64,000 nt of DNA from Hymenopus coronatus (GCA_030762935.1 CM060899.1:15731001-15795000), one strand, 5' to 3'; shown: positions 11,706-23,425, counted from the stretch's first letter. Made by a program: numbers and translations. Notes: generated by a model not told the origin, from the sequence alone.

Positions 11706-13440
11706 TAGTAGAGCAGGAAGAAGATATAGAGGAAGGTAAAACCGTTGAAAATTACAGTTGGCATACAGAGGAGAGAAAATTATATATTGGGAATTTTAAC
11801 TCAATTAGAGGAAAGAGATCTCAAAATGATATTACACAACTTATTGAGCAGGAGAAAGCTGAATAAGCAATGCTATACCTAGAAGGGGAAGTGAAGCTTG
11901 CAGGAATGACAATGAAAATTAGGAATCAAAGGGAAAATATAAAAAAGGGATGGTTTGATGGGGATTTTATTGCAGCAAGCAACACGGTAGAAAGTGAGTT
12001 TAGGATATGGAAACAATCAGAAAAATGGGTAGAAAAAGATAACCTTCTAATAGCAAGGAGGTGCTATAAATGTTTAATGTAGGAGAAAAAGAAAGAGTGG
12101 TCTGATGATAAAATTGGGCAAAAGATCTATGAGGCAGCAAAATGATTCCAGAGTGAGTAAAAGTATCTAAGACTAAGGTATTGCACTATAGAATTGGGCT
12201 GAATAAATAGAAGGAGTATCTAAAGGAACTATTGGGTAGAAGTAATGTGCTAATGCAGATAAAAGTGCAGGAATTACATAATTGTGATTAAACATTAGAC
12301 CAGGAAATATTGTAGAACAAGATAAGAGAGCAAGTTAAAAAATTCAAAAGTAAGAAAAGTAATAGAATAGAAAGAGTACTAGAGGAATTCTGGAGGGTAT
12401 AATATGAAAATACCAAAAGAAGGATAATATTGGAAAAACTGTTGATTGTATTTCTCAAGAGGGTAAGGTTTCCACAAAATTGGAAACGGGGAGTGATAGC
12501 ACCAATTTTTAAAGGGAAAGGGGAGGTGAGTAATCCAAGTACCTATAGAGGGATTAGTCTATTATCAGTGATAGATAAAGTGTTTACAGGGTACTTACAA
12601 AGCATCTACAGGAATGGGCAGAGAGAGAAGGTACATTATGGGATTTATCAAGGGGGACTTAGCAAAGGAAAGTTGATAATTGACAATGCTTTTATAATAA
12701 CAATAATCACCTGCGGTGCCATTTGCGGTAAAAGCATGCATTAAACACTATCAAAAAAAAAAAAAGAGCAATGATAGATAAATACCTAAGTAAGAAAATG
12801 GTAAGCTATATTTATTTTTCGCAGATCTAGAAAAAGCCATTGATACCATTCAAAGTGATGCACTAAGTTTAGAACAAAGGGAGTGAGCGAGAAATTTGTT
12901 TGACTATTGGGTTGTATTCAGATAATCTTGCATTTGGCTTGCCAATAAAAAAGTAATGGATTGATAATCAAATACAATTGGTTTAAGCCAGGGTTGTAAA
13001 TTAAGTCCCATTTTATTTAATTTGTCTATTGATGACATACTCCAAGCAATAACAAAAGAAAATTCACAATGTCCAGCAATCAAAACATAAAGCTATTCTG
13101 GGTTTGCTTTTTGTGGTCTATCTAGTAGCAGCAATCACAAGTGGAGGTTTAAAGAAAACAATAGAAGCAACAGAGAAGTACTACAAAAAATAAGGTTTAA
13201 AAATAAAAGCAAATCAAAAATTATGATTTATAAAAATGGGAATAAACTTAGCAGAGAAGAGAGAGGGGAGTGACATGCCACTACATGGCAATGTCGATAA
13301 CAGTTTTTGCTCTGTATAATTGAGTGTGAAGAAACTAAAATGTGGGGGAAAAAATAAGGAAGAAGAATTGGGAAAAGTTGCCGCCATATACAGTATGCTT
13401 AAAATAATTTGGAAGATTTTCTGAATCAACTAGGTAATTA
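11705..13440 (+). pseudogene. Non-LTR retrotransposon endonuclease-RT relic
   Basis: Scattered frames match an APE-type non-LTR retrotransposon polyprotein in the right order. GNFNSIRGK (endonuclease-like) is near 11790; GWFDGDF and an EKKKEWSDDKIG-like charged linker lie at 11950-12110; RFPQNWKRGVIAPIFKGKGE and YRGISLLSVIDKVF (RT fingers) lie at 12470-12590; IDKYLSKK and an EKA-DTI palm string lie near 12778-12850; GLSQGCKLSPILFNLSIDDI lies near 12980; and KIMIYKNGNKLS lies near 13215. RT would copy the element RNA at a nicked target. There are many stops and indels, and it is interrupted by a SINE-C 3' fragment and flanked by SINE-B. The clade is uncertain. Confidence 0.8.
12700..12766 (+). 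repeat. SINE-C 3'-end fragment with poly-A
   Basis: The strings cctgcggtgccat and gcattaaacacta, followed by a run of 13 A, match the 3' end of SINE-C in sense orientation. It interrupts the RT relic between its finger and palm strings. Confidence 0.7.
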
Positions 13441-13464
13441 TACAGGAACATATGAGAGAACTGG

Positions 13465-13808
13465 TCGTCTCCTTAGCGCGGTGGTAGCGCAGCTGCTTAC
13501 CAAGCCGGAGACCTGGGTTCGATCCCCAGTACCGGCTTGGGGATTTTTCCCCCGCTGGGAGACCTGGCCCAGGGTGCACTCAGCCTCGTAAGGTCCCTGG
13601 GGGGCCAATTGAGGAGCTACTTGATGGAGAAGTAGCGGCTCCAGGTCATGAGGACCGCATTAACCGGCCGGGAGGGACTCGAGGCGCTGACCACGTCTCA
13701 CCCTCCAATACTGCACCCCATCCATGACGTCTGTAGTGGACCGAGGTGGGGGACGCAGCGGCCAGGCGGTAGGCCAAGGTTCCCCGTGAGCTGTCGTGCC
13801 ATGGAGTT
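13465..13808 (+). mobile_element. SINE-B, tRNA-derived, with 15-bp target duplication
   Basis: The element starts with a tRNA-like head: box A-like TTAGCGCGGTGGTAGCGC, and box B GGTTCGATCCC in the arm ctgGGTTCGATCCCcag. A GC-rich tRNA-unrelated body follows. The 15-bp string atatgagagaactgg flanks it at 13450-13464 and 13809-13823 without a mismatch, which is the mark of target-primed retrotransposition. It is non-coding; RNA polymerase III would transcribe it from the internal promoter. It interrupts the 3' part of a decayed non-LTR relic, and its GC content stands out from the AT-rich intron. Confidence 0.93.
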
Positions 13809-13945
13809 ATATGAGAGAACTGGGAAAGGAAAATGGAAAGAGAGGATGTTAGTAATAAATCTGATGAGGTAAGCTATAAAGAGATAAATAGAATAAGTTG
13901 GTAGAGTATAAAAAAATGTACAATTACAGAGAAAGCTGCATACTA

Positions 13946-15220
13946 GGTCTGTTGAAAAAGAAACTGACCTTTTATTTTATTGGCTTTATGGTACAACATT
14001 TTAATCACTGTCCACTTCAAAAAAGTCCCCTCTACTGACAATACACCATTCCCATCATTTCTTCCATTTTTGAAATGCCTGCTGGAACAGAATTTGTGGG
14101 ATGACGCGCACAGTTCTCTCATCGCATTGTCCTGAATCTCCTCTATGGTTTGGAAACAACGTCCTTTCAACATTTTTTTCAGTTTGGGAAAGAGGAAAAA
14201 GTCTGCTGGGGCTACAGTGGAAGGGGCACAATGGTAAAGCCATGTTTTGCTAGATCTGCAGACAAGGAGTGACACATTTTCATGATCCAACATCCAATTC
14301 AGCTTTTCCCACAGTTCAAGCCTCTTCCTGTGTACGGTATCCCTCACACATACTAAATCTCCCTAGTAGACACCCTTGTTTACCATTTGACCACATGGCA
14401 CAAGTTCATGATGGATAATGTCGTTGCAGTCAAAAAACACGACCAACATCAGCTTGACCTTTGCCTGACTCGTGCATACTTTTTTTGAATGAGGTGACCC
14501 TCTGTCCACCCACTGCGATGACTGCCTCTTCATTTCAACATCATAGCTGCACACCCAGGTTTCATTGTCTGTGATGATGTGCTTAAGAAAGTTTTCACTG
14601 TCTTAGCAGTAGCATGCAGTTCCTCGCACATTGTAACATGGGTCTGTTTCTGATCTTCAGTAAATAAAAACGGTACGAATTTGCCACTGACACGATGCAT
14701 CTGCAGTTTTTCACTCTAAATTTGATTGTATGATGCTGTGCTGATGCCCAGCTTGTCAGCAACTTCCAAACAGAGTAACGATTTCCACGAATCACGGCAC
14801 GAATTGGACCCACAAGGCCATCATCTGTTAATGTGGAAGGACGTCCTGACTTGGAATTGTCACAGACTGACATTCAGGCCTTTTGAAAATGAAACCAATT
14901 ATAGTACTGCATGCGAAACATACAGTTCTCCCCATTTGCTTGGCTAAGCATTTGCCATGTTTCTGTGAAAGTTTTGCCAAGTTTGTGGCAAAATTTCATA
15001 CACACGTTGTTCTTCAAGCTCCTTCATTGTTACTTTGTCACTAATCTGAAAGTAGGCTGTACATGTACTTACTTCAGCGGCTGTAGTTTGCTTGCTAATT
15101 GTCCAAGCATAAGGCAGCGAATAGCAGTTTGTTGCCTAAACTTGCCACTATGTGTGCTCGTAGCTGCAGCATCTCACTCTGCTGGTTGGCTGCTATTTCA
15201 AAAGTTTTGAACATATCTTG
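13946..15220 (-). pseudogene. Mariner-family transposase, dead copy
   Basis: Reading the minus strand from about 15040 to 13990, and allowing frameshifts and stops, gives a mariner transposase in order. EQRVCMKFCHKLGK is the N-terminal helix-turn-helix; GRPSTLTDD follows; then ETWVCSYDVEMKRQSSQW, VKLMLVVFFDCNDIIHHE, KRLELWEKLN, APADFFLFPKLKKMLKGR and TIEEIQ. Mariner enzymes cut and paste by a DD34D triad. Here the first Asp region reads TDNETW (expected GDETW) and the second reads LDHEN (expected HDN), so two catalytic acids look lost; the third, in APADFF, survives. The left end begins ggtctgttgaaaaagaaac after a TA. The right end near 15200 carries a diverged match (gttttgaacatatc). It lies in the zinc-finger intron. 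Confidence 0.88.
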
Positions 15221-16122
15221 TATGCTTAAACAGCCAGAGTGTATATGATGCCAAATTCAGCCACTCCAGGAAAGTAACTATATAAGTATGAAGTTTGTAA
15301 CTAAGAGATGAAATAAAGTATCTAATTATCATGGTGAAGTTTGAACAGAGCAAAACAGAGGATGTAAAATAAAGATAAGACAGGATATATGTGTGAATTA
15401 AAGGACAGAGGTTCTTTGCATTTATAAGACATTTAAAACAAATTGTGGGAGGGAGAAATAAGAAAAAGTGGTCTATTTAAAATGCTATGCTTTGCACAGA
15501 ACTATTATTCCTAAAACAGTTCTGAATAATTGCATATACTGAATATGATATTTAATACGTTTTGAAGTGGTTAAAAGATAAGAGATGATAAATGAAGTAG
15601 AAAATAAAGATACTGTAACAATTAAAATGATGGGGACATTTTAGGTAGGTTAAGAGATAATTAGACAAAGAAAAGAGGGCCAGTACAAACCAGAAAGCAA
15701 TGTGGTGTAACATTAGCTTTATGGAATACTAAGGTTCTACATGGGTTATAAGGTTTGGGAGACCAAAGGTTAAAATTGTTTGATATCTAAGTATATTGTT
15801 GTTAGGTTTTATTAAATTCAGTAGAGAGAGAAAAAGAAATGTTCTATTTTGAATGGGGTTAATATGAAATTGAATTTGCAATTACCAAAATAACTCAGCA
15901 GTATGTTTACATTTTATTCCAGCTTAAGAGATAATGTTAATACACTTTTAGTTCCCTTACATTTGCTTGTGTACACAAGCTCAATGCTGCATATATGCAG
16001 TTACCTGCAGCTGCATATCTCTCTCCCTCATTATGGTACTGTGGTTATCACAGTTAAAAATATGGGATTGTTTTAATTGGCCACATATTTTGATATAAAG
16101 AAATGATTAATATTCCACAGAT

Positions 16123-16352
16123 TGCTGGTTCAAAGCTGGTAGAGGGTGATGGATTTTTTCGGGTGTAAAAATCCTTAGTATGGCTTCCTTCAGAAGGGAA
16201 GTGTCATAGACTTACACCAAGTAAAAGAACCTCAAGTCTGATAGAGAGGCCTCTAAGCAAAATGAAGTGGTCTTTGACGCCCAATTTACAATGGGATGCT
16301 GAGAACCACATTAGTTAAAGAATGTCCATAAATAATACGTCATTTCATTTGT
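16123..16352 (+). mobile_element. SINE-A copy, 5'-truncated
   Basis: It begins in the tRNA-like box B arm (gctggttcaaagctgg) and continues through the family body: gatggattttttcgggtgt, aaaatccttagtatggcttcc, taaaagaacctcaagtctga, tagagaggcctctaagcaaa and gagaaccaca, ending in gtccataaataatacg. It lacks box A. This is one of four copies of this SINE in the window. Confidence 0.88.
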
Positions 16353-16664
16353 TACTGTTGCTCAGAGAGTGCATATATATATCTTGCAATTTCATTAAAA
16401 ATATTGTAGCTGTATCCCTCTGAATAGGGGGAGGATTTCAGATTTTTGCAGTATGTCAGTATCTAGTGCATTTGATGATTTTAATTAGTGCTTATTCTAC
16501 TCCATAGATATTCCATGAGTAGATCTGCTAAATATGATCTTCAAGATTAAAATTATGAGCAGTAAGATCTGCTGCTAGATTTGCTGCAACAATATATAGG
16601 ATAATATATGTATAAAACATTTTCTATTATATTTCACTAATCATAAATTACACTCCTATTTCAG

Positions 16665-18216
16665 GGTGTGTGTGAGTAAAGAAGTAGCTGTACCAGAAAC
16701 ATCTTCAGTACAGAAAAGTATTTCTTACGAACAACATGATGGTGGTCTAATAGTCAGCAAATCTTCATGCTTGAAAAATAACTTCTCCCAGCGCAATACT
16801 GCACAGTTGTCTGATTTACATGAGAAATATTCTTATAAGGAGTCAATTTTAGTTAGAGACAACATGCATATAAAGTACAACTGTAAAACTTGTGATCAGA
16901 TATTTACTTCACCATCAGATTTAAACAGACACAAGTTCATTCACGAGAGTAATATGCCTTACAAGTGTGATATCTGTGAGAGGCGTTTTATTAGCATCAC
17001 ACTTTTGAAGAGGCATACACTAACTCATGAAGGCATAAAGCCCCACAAATGTGATACTTGTGGAAAATGTTTTAGTAGTTTAACTAATTTAAAACAACAT
17101 AAATTTACTCATGCAGATATAAAGCCCCACAAGTGTGATACATGTGGAAAAAGTTTTAGTCATTTAACAAATTTGAAACAACATAAATTTACTCATGAAG
17201 GCATAAAGCCCCACAAATGTGAAACTTGTGGAAAATGTTTTAGTCATTTAACAGTGTTAAAACAACATAAATTGACTCATGAGGGCATAAAGCCGCACAA
17301 ATGTGATACTTGTGGGAAGTGTTATACTCGGATATCACATTTGAATATACATATATTGACTCATAAAGGCATAAAGCCCCACAAGTGTGATACTTGTGGG
17401 AAGTGTTTTACTCAGAAGACAGATTTGAATGTGCATAAATTCACTCATGAAGGCACAAAGCCTCACAAGTGTGATACTTGTGGGAAGTGCTATACTCGGA
17501 TATCACAATTGAATATACATAAATTGACTCATGAAGGCATAAGGCCTCACAAATGTGATACTTGTGGGAAGTGTTTTACTAAGATCGTAGTTTTGAAAGT
17601 ACATAAATTGACTCATCAAGATATAAGGCCACACAAGTGCAGTACTTGTGGGAAGTGTTTTACTCGGATATCACATTTGAATACACATAAATTAACTCAT
17701 GAAGGTATAAAACCCCACAAGTGTGATACGTGTGGGAAGGGTTTTACTCAGATAACAGATATGAAGACACATAAATTAATTCATGGAGGTATAAAGCCCC
17801 ATAAGTGTGAGTCTTGTGGGAAGGGTTTTACTCGCATAACAGATTTGAAGGCACATAAATTGATTCATGAAGGCTCAAAGCCCCACAAGTGTGATATCTG
17901 TGGGAAGTGTTTCACTCGATTGGCTTATTTGAAAAGCCATAAATTGATTCATGAAGGCATTAAACCCCACCAGTGCGATACTTGTGGGAAGTGTTTTACT
18001 CGAAAATCAGATTTCAATAAACATAAATTGATTCATGAAGGCATTAAGCCTCACAAGTGTGATATTTGTGGGAAGTGTTTTACTCAGATAACAGATTTGA
18101 AGACACATAAATTTACTCATGAAGGCATAAAGCCTCATAAGTGTGATACTTGTAGGAAGTGTTTTACTCGGATAGCAAATTTGAATAGACATAAATTGAT
18201 TCATGAAGACATTTAG
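16665..18216 (+). CDS. Zinc-finger protein, terminal exon with 16 C2H2 fingers
   Basis: The exon begins after a polypyrimidine acceptor ending at 16664; its first G completes the split codon AG|G. About 68 residues of linker precede 16 consecutive C2H2 fingers (CX2CX12HX3H, about one per 28 residues) up to the TAG at 18214. From finger 3 on, units are nearly identical (HKCDTCGKCFT...LxxHKLTH) and differ mainly at helix contact positions. The linker is EGIKPHKC, not the usual TGEKPYKC. The protein presumably binds DNA in the nucleus; its target is unknown. Total CDS over the three exons is 2046 nt including stop (681 residues). A finger intact in frame follows the stop. Confidence 0.93.
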
Positions 18217-18600
18217 CCCTTCAAGTGTGATGCTTGCAGGAAGTGTTTTACTCAATTGTTTAACTTGAAAAGCCATAAATTGACTCATGAAGGCCTAAAG
18301 GCATAATTGTGATACTTTTGGTAAGTTGTTTCAAGAGAGCTTAAAGCCACACAAGTTGATACTTGGCAGTAGGATTTTAATCAATGCATTAACTTGAAGA
18401 GCCATAAATTGATCCATGAAGGCATAAAGCTGCAGAAGTTTCATATTTGTGGGAAGTATATTACTCGCATAAAGGATTTGAAATACACATGAATTGTTTC
18501 ACGAAAGCCTAAAGCCTCTCAAGTGTCATGCTTGTAGGAAGTGTTCTTTTCTTTAGTAACAGATTTGAATGTACATAAATTAATTCATGGAGGCAAAGAG
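18217..18600 (+). pseudogene. Five vestigial zinc fingers downstream of the stop codon
   Basis: Directly after TAG the frame stays open for a complete finger (CDACRKCF...HKLTH) before a TAA. Four further units follow at the 84-bp period (ataaagcc...tgtgatacttgtgggaag-like starts), each broken by stops or small indels, the last near 18515-18595. They are former C-terminal fingers now in the 3' untranslated region. The array ends at the junction with retroelement A1. Confidence 0.88.
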
Positions 18601-18870
18601 TCTCATTTGCTAATTCATTACCTGACAACCCGAGTCCAGGAAGCCATGCGAGATCCACATTAATGTCAGAAGCATGCAAAATTTGGAGGGCATTCTGAAT
18701 GTGCTGCACTAAAGATTGATAGCTGTAGCTCATGAAGGCTCTGAAGAGCTCTAATTGAATCACTTAGAATAAGGCAGTCATCCAATTTTTGAAGGCAAAC
18801 GTACTGAATGGCTCGATAAATAGCATACAGCTGCACAGTATAAATGGATATGTGACCAGGCAAACCAAAG
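18600..18870 (-). pseudogene. A1 RNase H domain fragment
   Basis: The minus strand reads YAIYRAIQYVCLQKLDDCLI, then LSDSIRALQSLHE, then WLPGLGLSGNELAN. These are the RNase H strings seen in A4 (LSDSLTALQ; WIPGLVGLPRNELAN) with their active-site Asp in the LSDS string. RNase H removes template RNA after first-strand synthesis. The domain is cut off at the left by the junction with the finger relics. Confidence 0.85.
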
Positions 18871-19639
18871 GCATGTGGTTCGGCTCCAGTTACAAAGGCA
18901 AATCCAGCACCAATGGTACACTTACTGTTATCGATGTATATACAAATTTAATCATTATAAAAGGATAGAAATTCTAAAAAAAAAAAAAGAAGTACAGATA
19001 TACATAAAGGCATTATGCCAACAACCTGAGGTCAACGTGGGCGCAACCTTTCTCTTTTGGGAAACATGCTTGATATTGCTATGTCATAGTCCCGAGGAAT
19101 CTCTCTAAAGCAAAAACCTGCAGGTATTGGCCAAGTGATAGATGCCAATAACAGTCGTCTAGTTCAGTGGAATGAAAAAGGTGAAACGGATGCATAGCCA
19201 TGCACTTAAGTCCACTATCATAATTTGCTATCAGGACATCATGCCGAAATCGAAGGAGTGGTTTCTCTGATTTGGCAAAGAGGCTAACCGGCTAGCTAGG
19301 AAAGCTCTAACAGCCACATAGATGCCCTGATTGTGGACAGTATCTAACTTTGTCAGCACAGATGGTGTGGCGAAGAATAAACAAATCATCCATAGTGTAA
19401 CTTGAGTCAGATCAGTTCATGATGATGACCCAGCTGTACTTTCCGATCTGCTGGAGACAGCATTTCAAAAAGTTGTACACTGAGAAATACAGAAAATGGC
19501 AATGTTGTCCACAATTAAACAGGAAGAGACACCTGGTGGAACACATTACAATATGGAATTAATCACTACAGCAAACAGCGTGATGCTTAGTACCGAACTG
19601 TGCAGCACTCTATTCTCCTGAATAAAAAGGTTAGAAGAA

Positions 19640-20380
19640 GCAGTACCGACCCATACTCCGAAAACGTGGTCCCATGTAAACTCCTGAATTAATAATGGAA
19701 GGCATCCTCATATGTTCCAATTGTAGATAGAACGTAATATGCCTGCCCACCAATGTGTATAATAGGCCTTCTCGAGGCTCTTCATAACAAGTCTGTTCAA
19801 AATCTGAGTGAAACAAGGTGGTCAGTTGCTGAATGATGTCATTAAAAACCACACATGATGTTGGTGAACAGATTGTGGGTTTCCAGCCACCAAATCAACC
19901 ATCCATTGATCATGCGTTCCAACACTTTGCACATGCAACTGTTGAGAGAAATAGGATAGTAATTGGAGGGAAATTGATGGTCCTTTCCAGGTTTCAAAAT
20001 GGGTATGATGGTGGCCTCCAGCCACTGAGTTGGAAAAGTGGGATCTTCATAGACACAATTGTGGAGCTTGAGTAGGAAAGCCTTACCTTCAGGAGAGAAA
20101 TGTTTTAACATTTGTAGGTAGATGCCCTCTGAACCAGGTGCAGAGTTTCGGGAAGATAAAAGTGAATTTTCTAGCTCCGCCATTATGAAAGGGCAATTGT
20201 AGTATTTAAAATTTTCAGAACGGAAGGCGAAATCTTGAGAGACCACCTGAGCCTTAACTGGAAGAAACTTGAGCGAGTAGTTATCTGAATAAGACACATG
20301 AGCGAAAGCACTGCTAAGAGTATTAGCCTTACAGTCTCTGCGGTTGTTTTTAGACCAACGATGGGCAAATAGGTCACTTT
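19640..20380 (-). pseudogene. A1 reverse-transcriptase core, broken
   Basis: Minus-strand frames give the RT finger region: LLSSRNSAPGSEGIYLQMLK, then FPTQWLEATIIPILKPGKDH, SNYYPISLNSCMCKVLERMI and NGWLIWWLE. These match A4 (SSRNSAPGAE) and B. Palm strings further left are badly eroded. It would copy element RNA at the nicked target, but stops and frameshifts preclude activity. Confidence 0.82.
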
Positions 20381-21699
20381 GTTACCTACACACCTGAACT
20401 TATCCCATACAACAGAGGAAGGTCTATGTCGATTAAAGGATGCTACAAAACTTCGCCATGATGTCTTCTTGTTATCGTTTATAACTTGTCTAGATTTTGC
20501 ACGCAGTTTTGTATATTGTATCAGGGTATCTAGTGTAAGGCAATGCTAAAAACCCTGAATATCATATCTGCAAGTGCAAATGCAGTATTCATCTGTTCAT
20601 CAAGGGGCTGGAAAATGACCAGAATGGCCAGTCAAATGTGGAATAGACCACTTGGCAGATGAAAGAATGGTAGCTGTGAGCCGTTCAACGAAGAAATCAG
20701 CTGGGTCATGCTAATTGCAGTGAAAAACAGCCAAATAAGACTAAAGATTCCACTTGGCCTGATTTAGGTGCCATCTAGGGAAAAGTGTGGAACATAAATT
20801 GTGTACTAAGAGACTTGGAGCAACTGGAAAGTGGTCACTAGAACATAACTCATAGATGACATTCCATTGTATGGAAACAGCTAACTGTGGAGAACAAACG
20901 GCTCTGTCGATGTGTCAAAAAACTAATAAAGGCATCAGAAATAAAGGTGGGCTCTCTGGTGTTCAGGAGAGAGCGGTGTTGGCTGTCCAGGAAATCGGCA
21001 ATTACATGACCTCTTGCACAAGCCTGAGGTAAGCCCTAAAGTAGATGGTGAGCATTCACTTCATCGATTAACAGAAAAGGTGTTGGTAACTGAGAAACTA
21101 GGTCTTCTAAATCAAAGCTCGAGGGGTCAGCAGATGGAGGAAGATAGAAGCTATAAATTATGAATTTGATATCTGACAGCGATTGATTGAGTCTTACTGT
21201 AAGGGCACAAATTCAGTGTAAACATTATCTCTGATGAGCATCAAAGTGCCACCATGTGCAGGAACATTCTCCTCTGGTGATACATAACCCATACAGTCTA
21301 GTAATTCTGAAGGTTACGAGGTCATGTAGAAGGAGCTTTGTCTCTTATAAGCACACGACCAAAGGTTGATTCTGGTGAATCAGCAGTTCAAGCTCTGGTC
21401 GGCATCATCTAAATTTGTAAATGTTTCACTGTAGGATAATCAGTTTCTACAGTATAGGAAAAGTTTTAAGTCGAAAGGCGTTTCTACAGATTGGGCTGTG
21501 TTGGTCGGTTCAATTTGTTCTTTTTAGGTGTTAGGCATGTACTATTTTCAGCAGCATGGTCCTGCCATTTCTGCACTATTCTTCTACAAATGGGAGTGGA
21601 ATCCTCTTGGTCCATCTCCTCCGCTGTTGAGGACCCTTTACCAATAGAATATTTTTGTTCAAGAACCTCAAACTGATTAGAAGTACTGACCGGCGTGGA

Positions 21700-22786
21700 C
21701 GATCATCACCGAACAATGCTCCCCTCCTAGTAGATTCCTCCAAAGAGGTTCAACATGGAGGTTGGCATTGACTGTTCCTTCCCTTAGCTGGTTTGGCAGG
21801 AGAGTTAATAGTGTCTTTTAGGAAGTCAGTTCTGACATAACTGGTCTTAAATGATTTTGCTGGTGTAGAAGATGAGCCTGTCTTGGTGCCCGAGGTCAAA
21901 AGTTTTGGTGATATATTTTTTGTACTGCTCTTTACATTGTCGGTTTTGGTAGATGTTAATGCCAAAACAAATGTTGAGGTGTAGGACTTTGGTTGTGGTC
22001 TACCTGTGAGAACCTTTTCAGCAATAGAGGTCCTGTTAATATCGCTGGTCTGAGTTATGATTTCCCGCCTCGGTACAGGTTTAGCCACAACTGAGCTGTA
22101 CTTACCAGATCACAGGATAGAGGGTTGGTGGAGGATCAGGAACTGCCAGGCTTCCGATAAGGGTACCTTCTCTTTCACCCTAATCTCCTGGATTGCTGTC
22201 TCCTCTGCATAACGACGACAGTTGCGAGAACTAGATGGATGTTCCCAACTGCAATTAACACACAATGATGTGAAGTACATGTTCCATCATGTGTGGGAAC
22301 TTCCACAGATGACTCATCTAGACTGGCCATAGCAGAATTCACTTCTGTGCCCAAATTGTAGCCTCTAAGTGGGTTGGGAATATAGGGCCCAACCTTGATG
22401 GCTTCATACCCTGCCCTAATCCTTTGAAGGAGATCTACCTGATCAAAGATAAGGAACAGGATACAGATAGGCAAAAATTCACCCTTCACTTTCCATTGGA
22501 CCCTGTTTACAGATGCAATGCTTTGGTCCACCAGATTCTCTTGAATCTTATCTTTGGACAATCCGTCCAAAGCACGGGTGGTAACAACACCCTGAGGTGA
22601 GTTCAAGGTCTTATGTAATTCCATTTTAGCTGGGTAGCTAACTAACATATGGATGCATAGTAATTTGGCAGCCTGGGTTGCTGAAACTGCATCTACCAGT
22701 AGTGTACCATTGCACGCATGATGACAAGATTGAACCGGACCAGCAATTTCAACTAAACCCTTTAAGATGGCGGAAGGGCTAACCAA
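21700..22786 (-). pseudogene. A1 gag-like ORF1, broken
   Basis: The frame at 22786-22175 opens with GLVEIAGPVQSCHHACNGTL, followed by VVTTRALDGLSKDKIQENL and VGPYIPNPLRGYN. This is the N-terminal RNA-binding region seen in the plus copy at 34618 (GLDRIAGPVKSCFRVRNGTL). The CCHC knuckles lie in another frame. The C-terminal part (22088-21750, ...ITQTSDINRTSIAEKVL) matches A3 and A4. It is a nucleic-acid-binding structural protein of the element RNP. Frameshifts show decay. Confidence 0.82.
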
Positions 22787-23425
22787 CCTAAATTTTCTCC
22801 TTTCCTCTGTTCGATATATAACTAAGTAGGAAGGACTACTGAACTCAAATACTTATTTTCCAAACTAAATTAGTTTTGGTTTTGTTTTTTACCATAAAAG
22901 GTAATATAAATTCATCCCCCAGTGCTCCCCACCCACAGAGCTCAATGAGGGGTTGCCCTACTGGAGTGACAGCCACACAGGGAGTATAGCAGGCTCGCTG
23001 CCCCACTCAACCTGATATTCAGTATACTACCTAGTCCTGGCCAATTGATTTGGGATGGATTAGTCCTTAGCTTTCCATTTAGGTGAATCATAAACCAAAG
23101 CAGAGTATCACACTGCGCACCATTCCCAGTTACTGAAGATCAGAAGCACAGGCTCAGATGCGCAACCCTCAACCAACCAGAATATCCCTTTCCACCATCA
23201 CAGGTCTCAACGCACGGCCTACACGTAGGTGGGCATTTGGATCAATAGACATCCTCACCACTTAAGAGTTTGTGGGAGTCAGGGTTGGCTCAGGCCCCTG
23301 GTTGCGCCAAACCTGTATCTAGCATAGTAGGTATCTGGGTGTTGGGGGGGGGTAGCTGCAATTGTTACACATTCAAAGTGTGGACTCTTGTTCTTTTGGA
23401 AGCTCCTTTGATGAAGTAGCTGTGC

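Larger units (their letters stand above)
4946..16664 (+). other. 11.7-kb second intron of the zinc-finger gene
   Basis: The intron is bounded by gtaagac at 4946 and a polypyrimidine acceptor ctcctatttcag ending at 16664. It holds two tandem arrays, a Helitron relic, a non-LTR RT relic, SINE-A, SINE-B and SINE-C pieces and a dead mariner, listed separately. The parts at 6441-7930, 8811-9299, 10216-11644 and 15225-16120 are AT-rich and I see no gene in them. Confidence 0.7.
18600..23360 (-). mobile_element. I-like non-LTR retrotransposon A1, decayed, 3'-truncated
   Basis: Read on the minus strand from the right: a 5' end with a C-tract (23344-23352) and a decayed hairpin (23317-23331), a 5' untranslated region (23290-22790), a gag-like ORF (22786-21700), an APE endonuclease region (about 21650-20900), RT (20380-19200) and an RNase H domain (18863-18600). 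RNase H inside ORF2 with an APE endonuclease and a CCHC gag is the architecture of the I superfamily. The element stops in the RNase H domain (…GNELAN) and joins vestigial zinc fingers. The 3' end is missing, which is not how target-primed insertions truncate, so a later deletion is likely. All ORFs are broken. Confidence 0.85.

Noticed and set aside
18007..18288. 93-codon minus-strand frame across the finger array
   Set aside because: Antisense shadow of the finger repeats.
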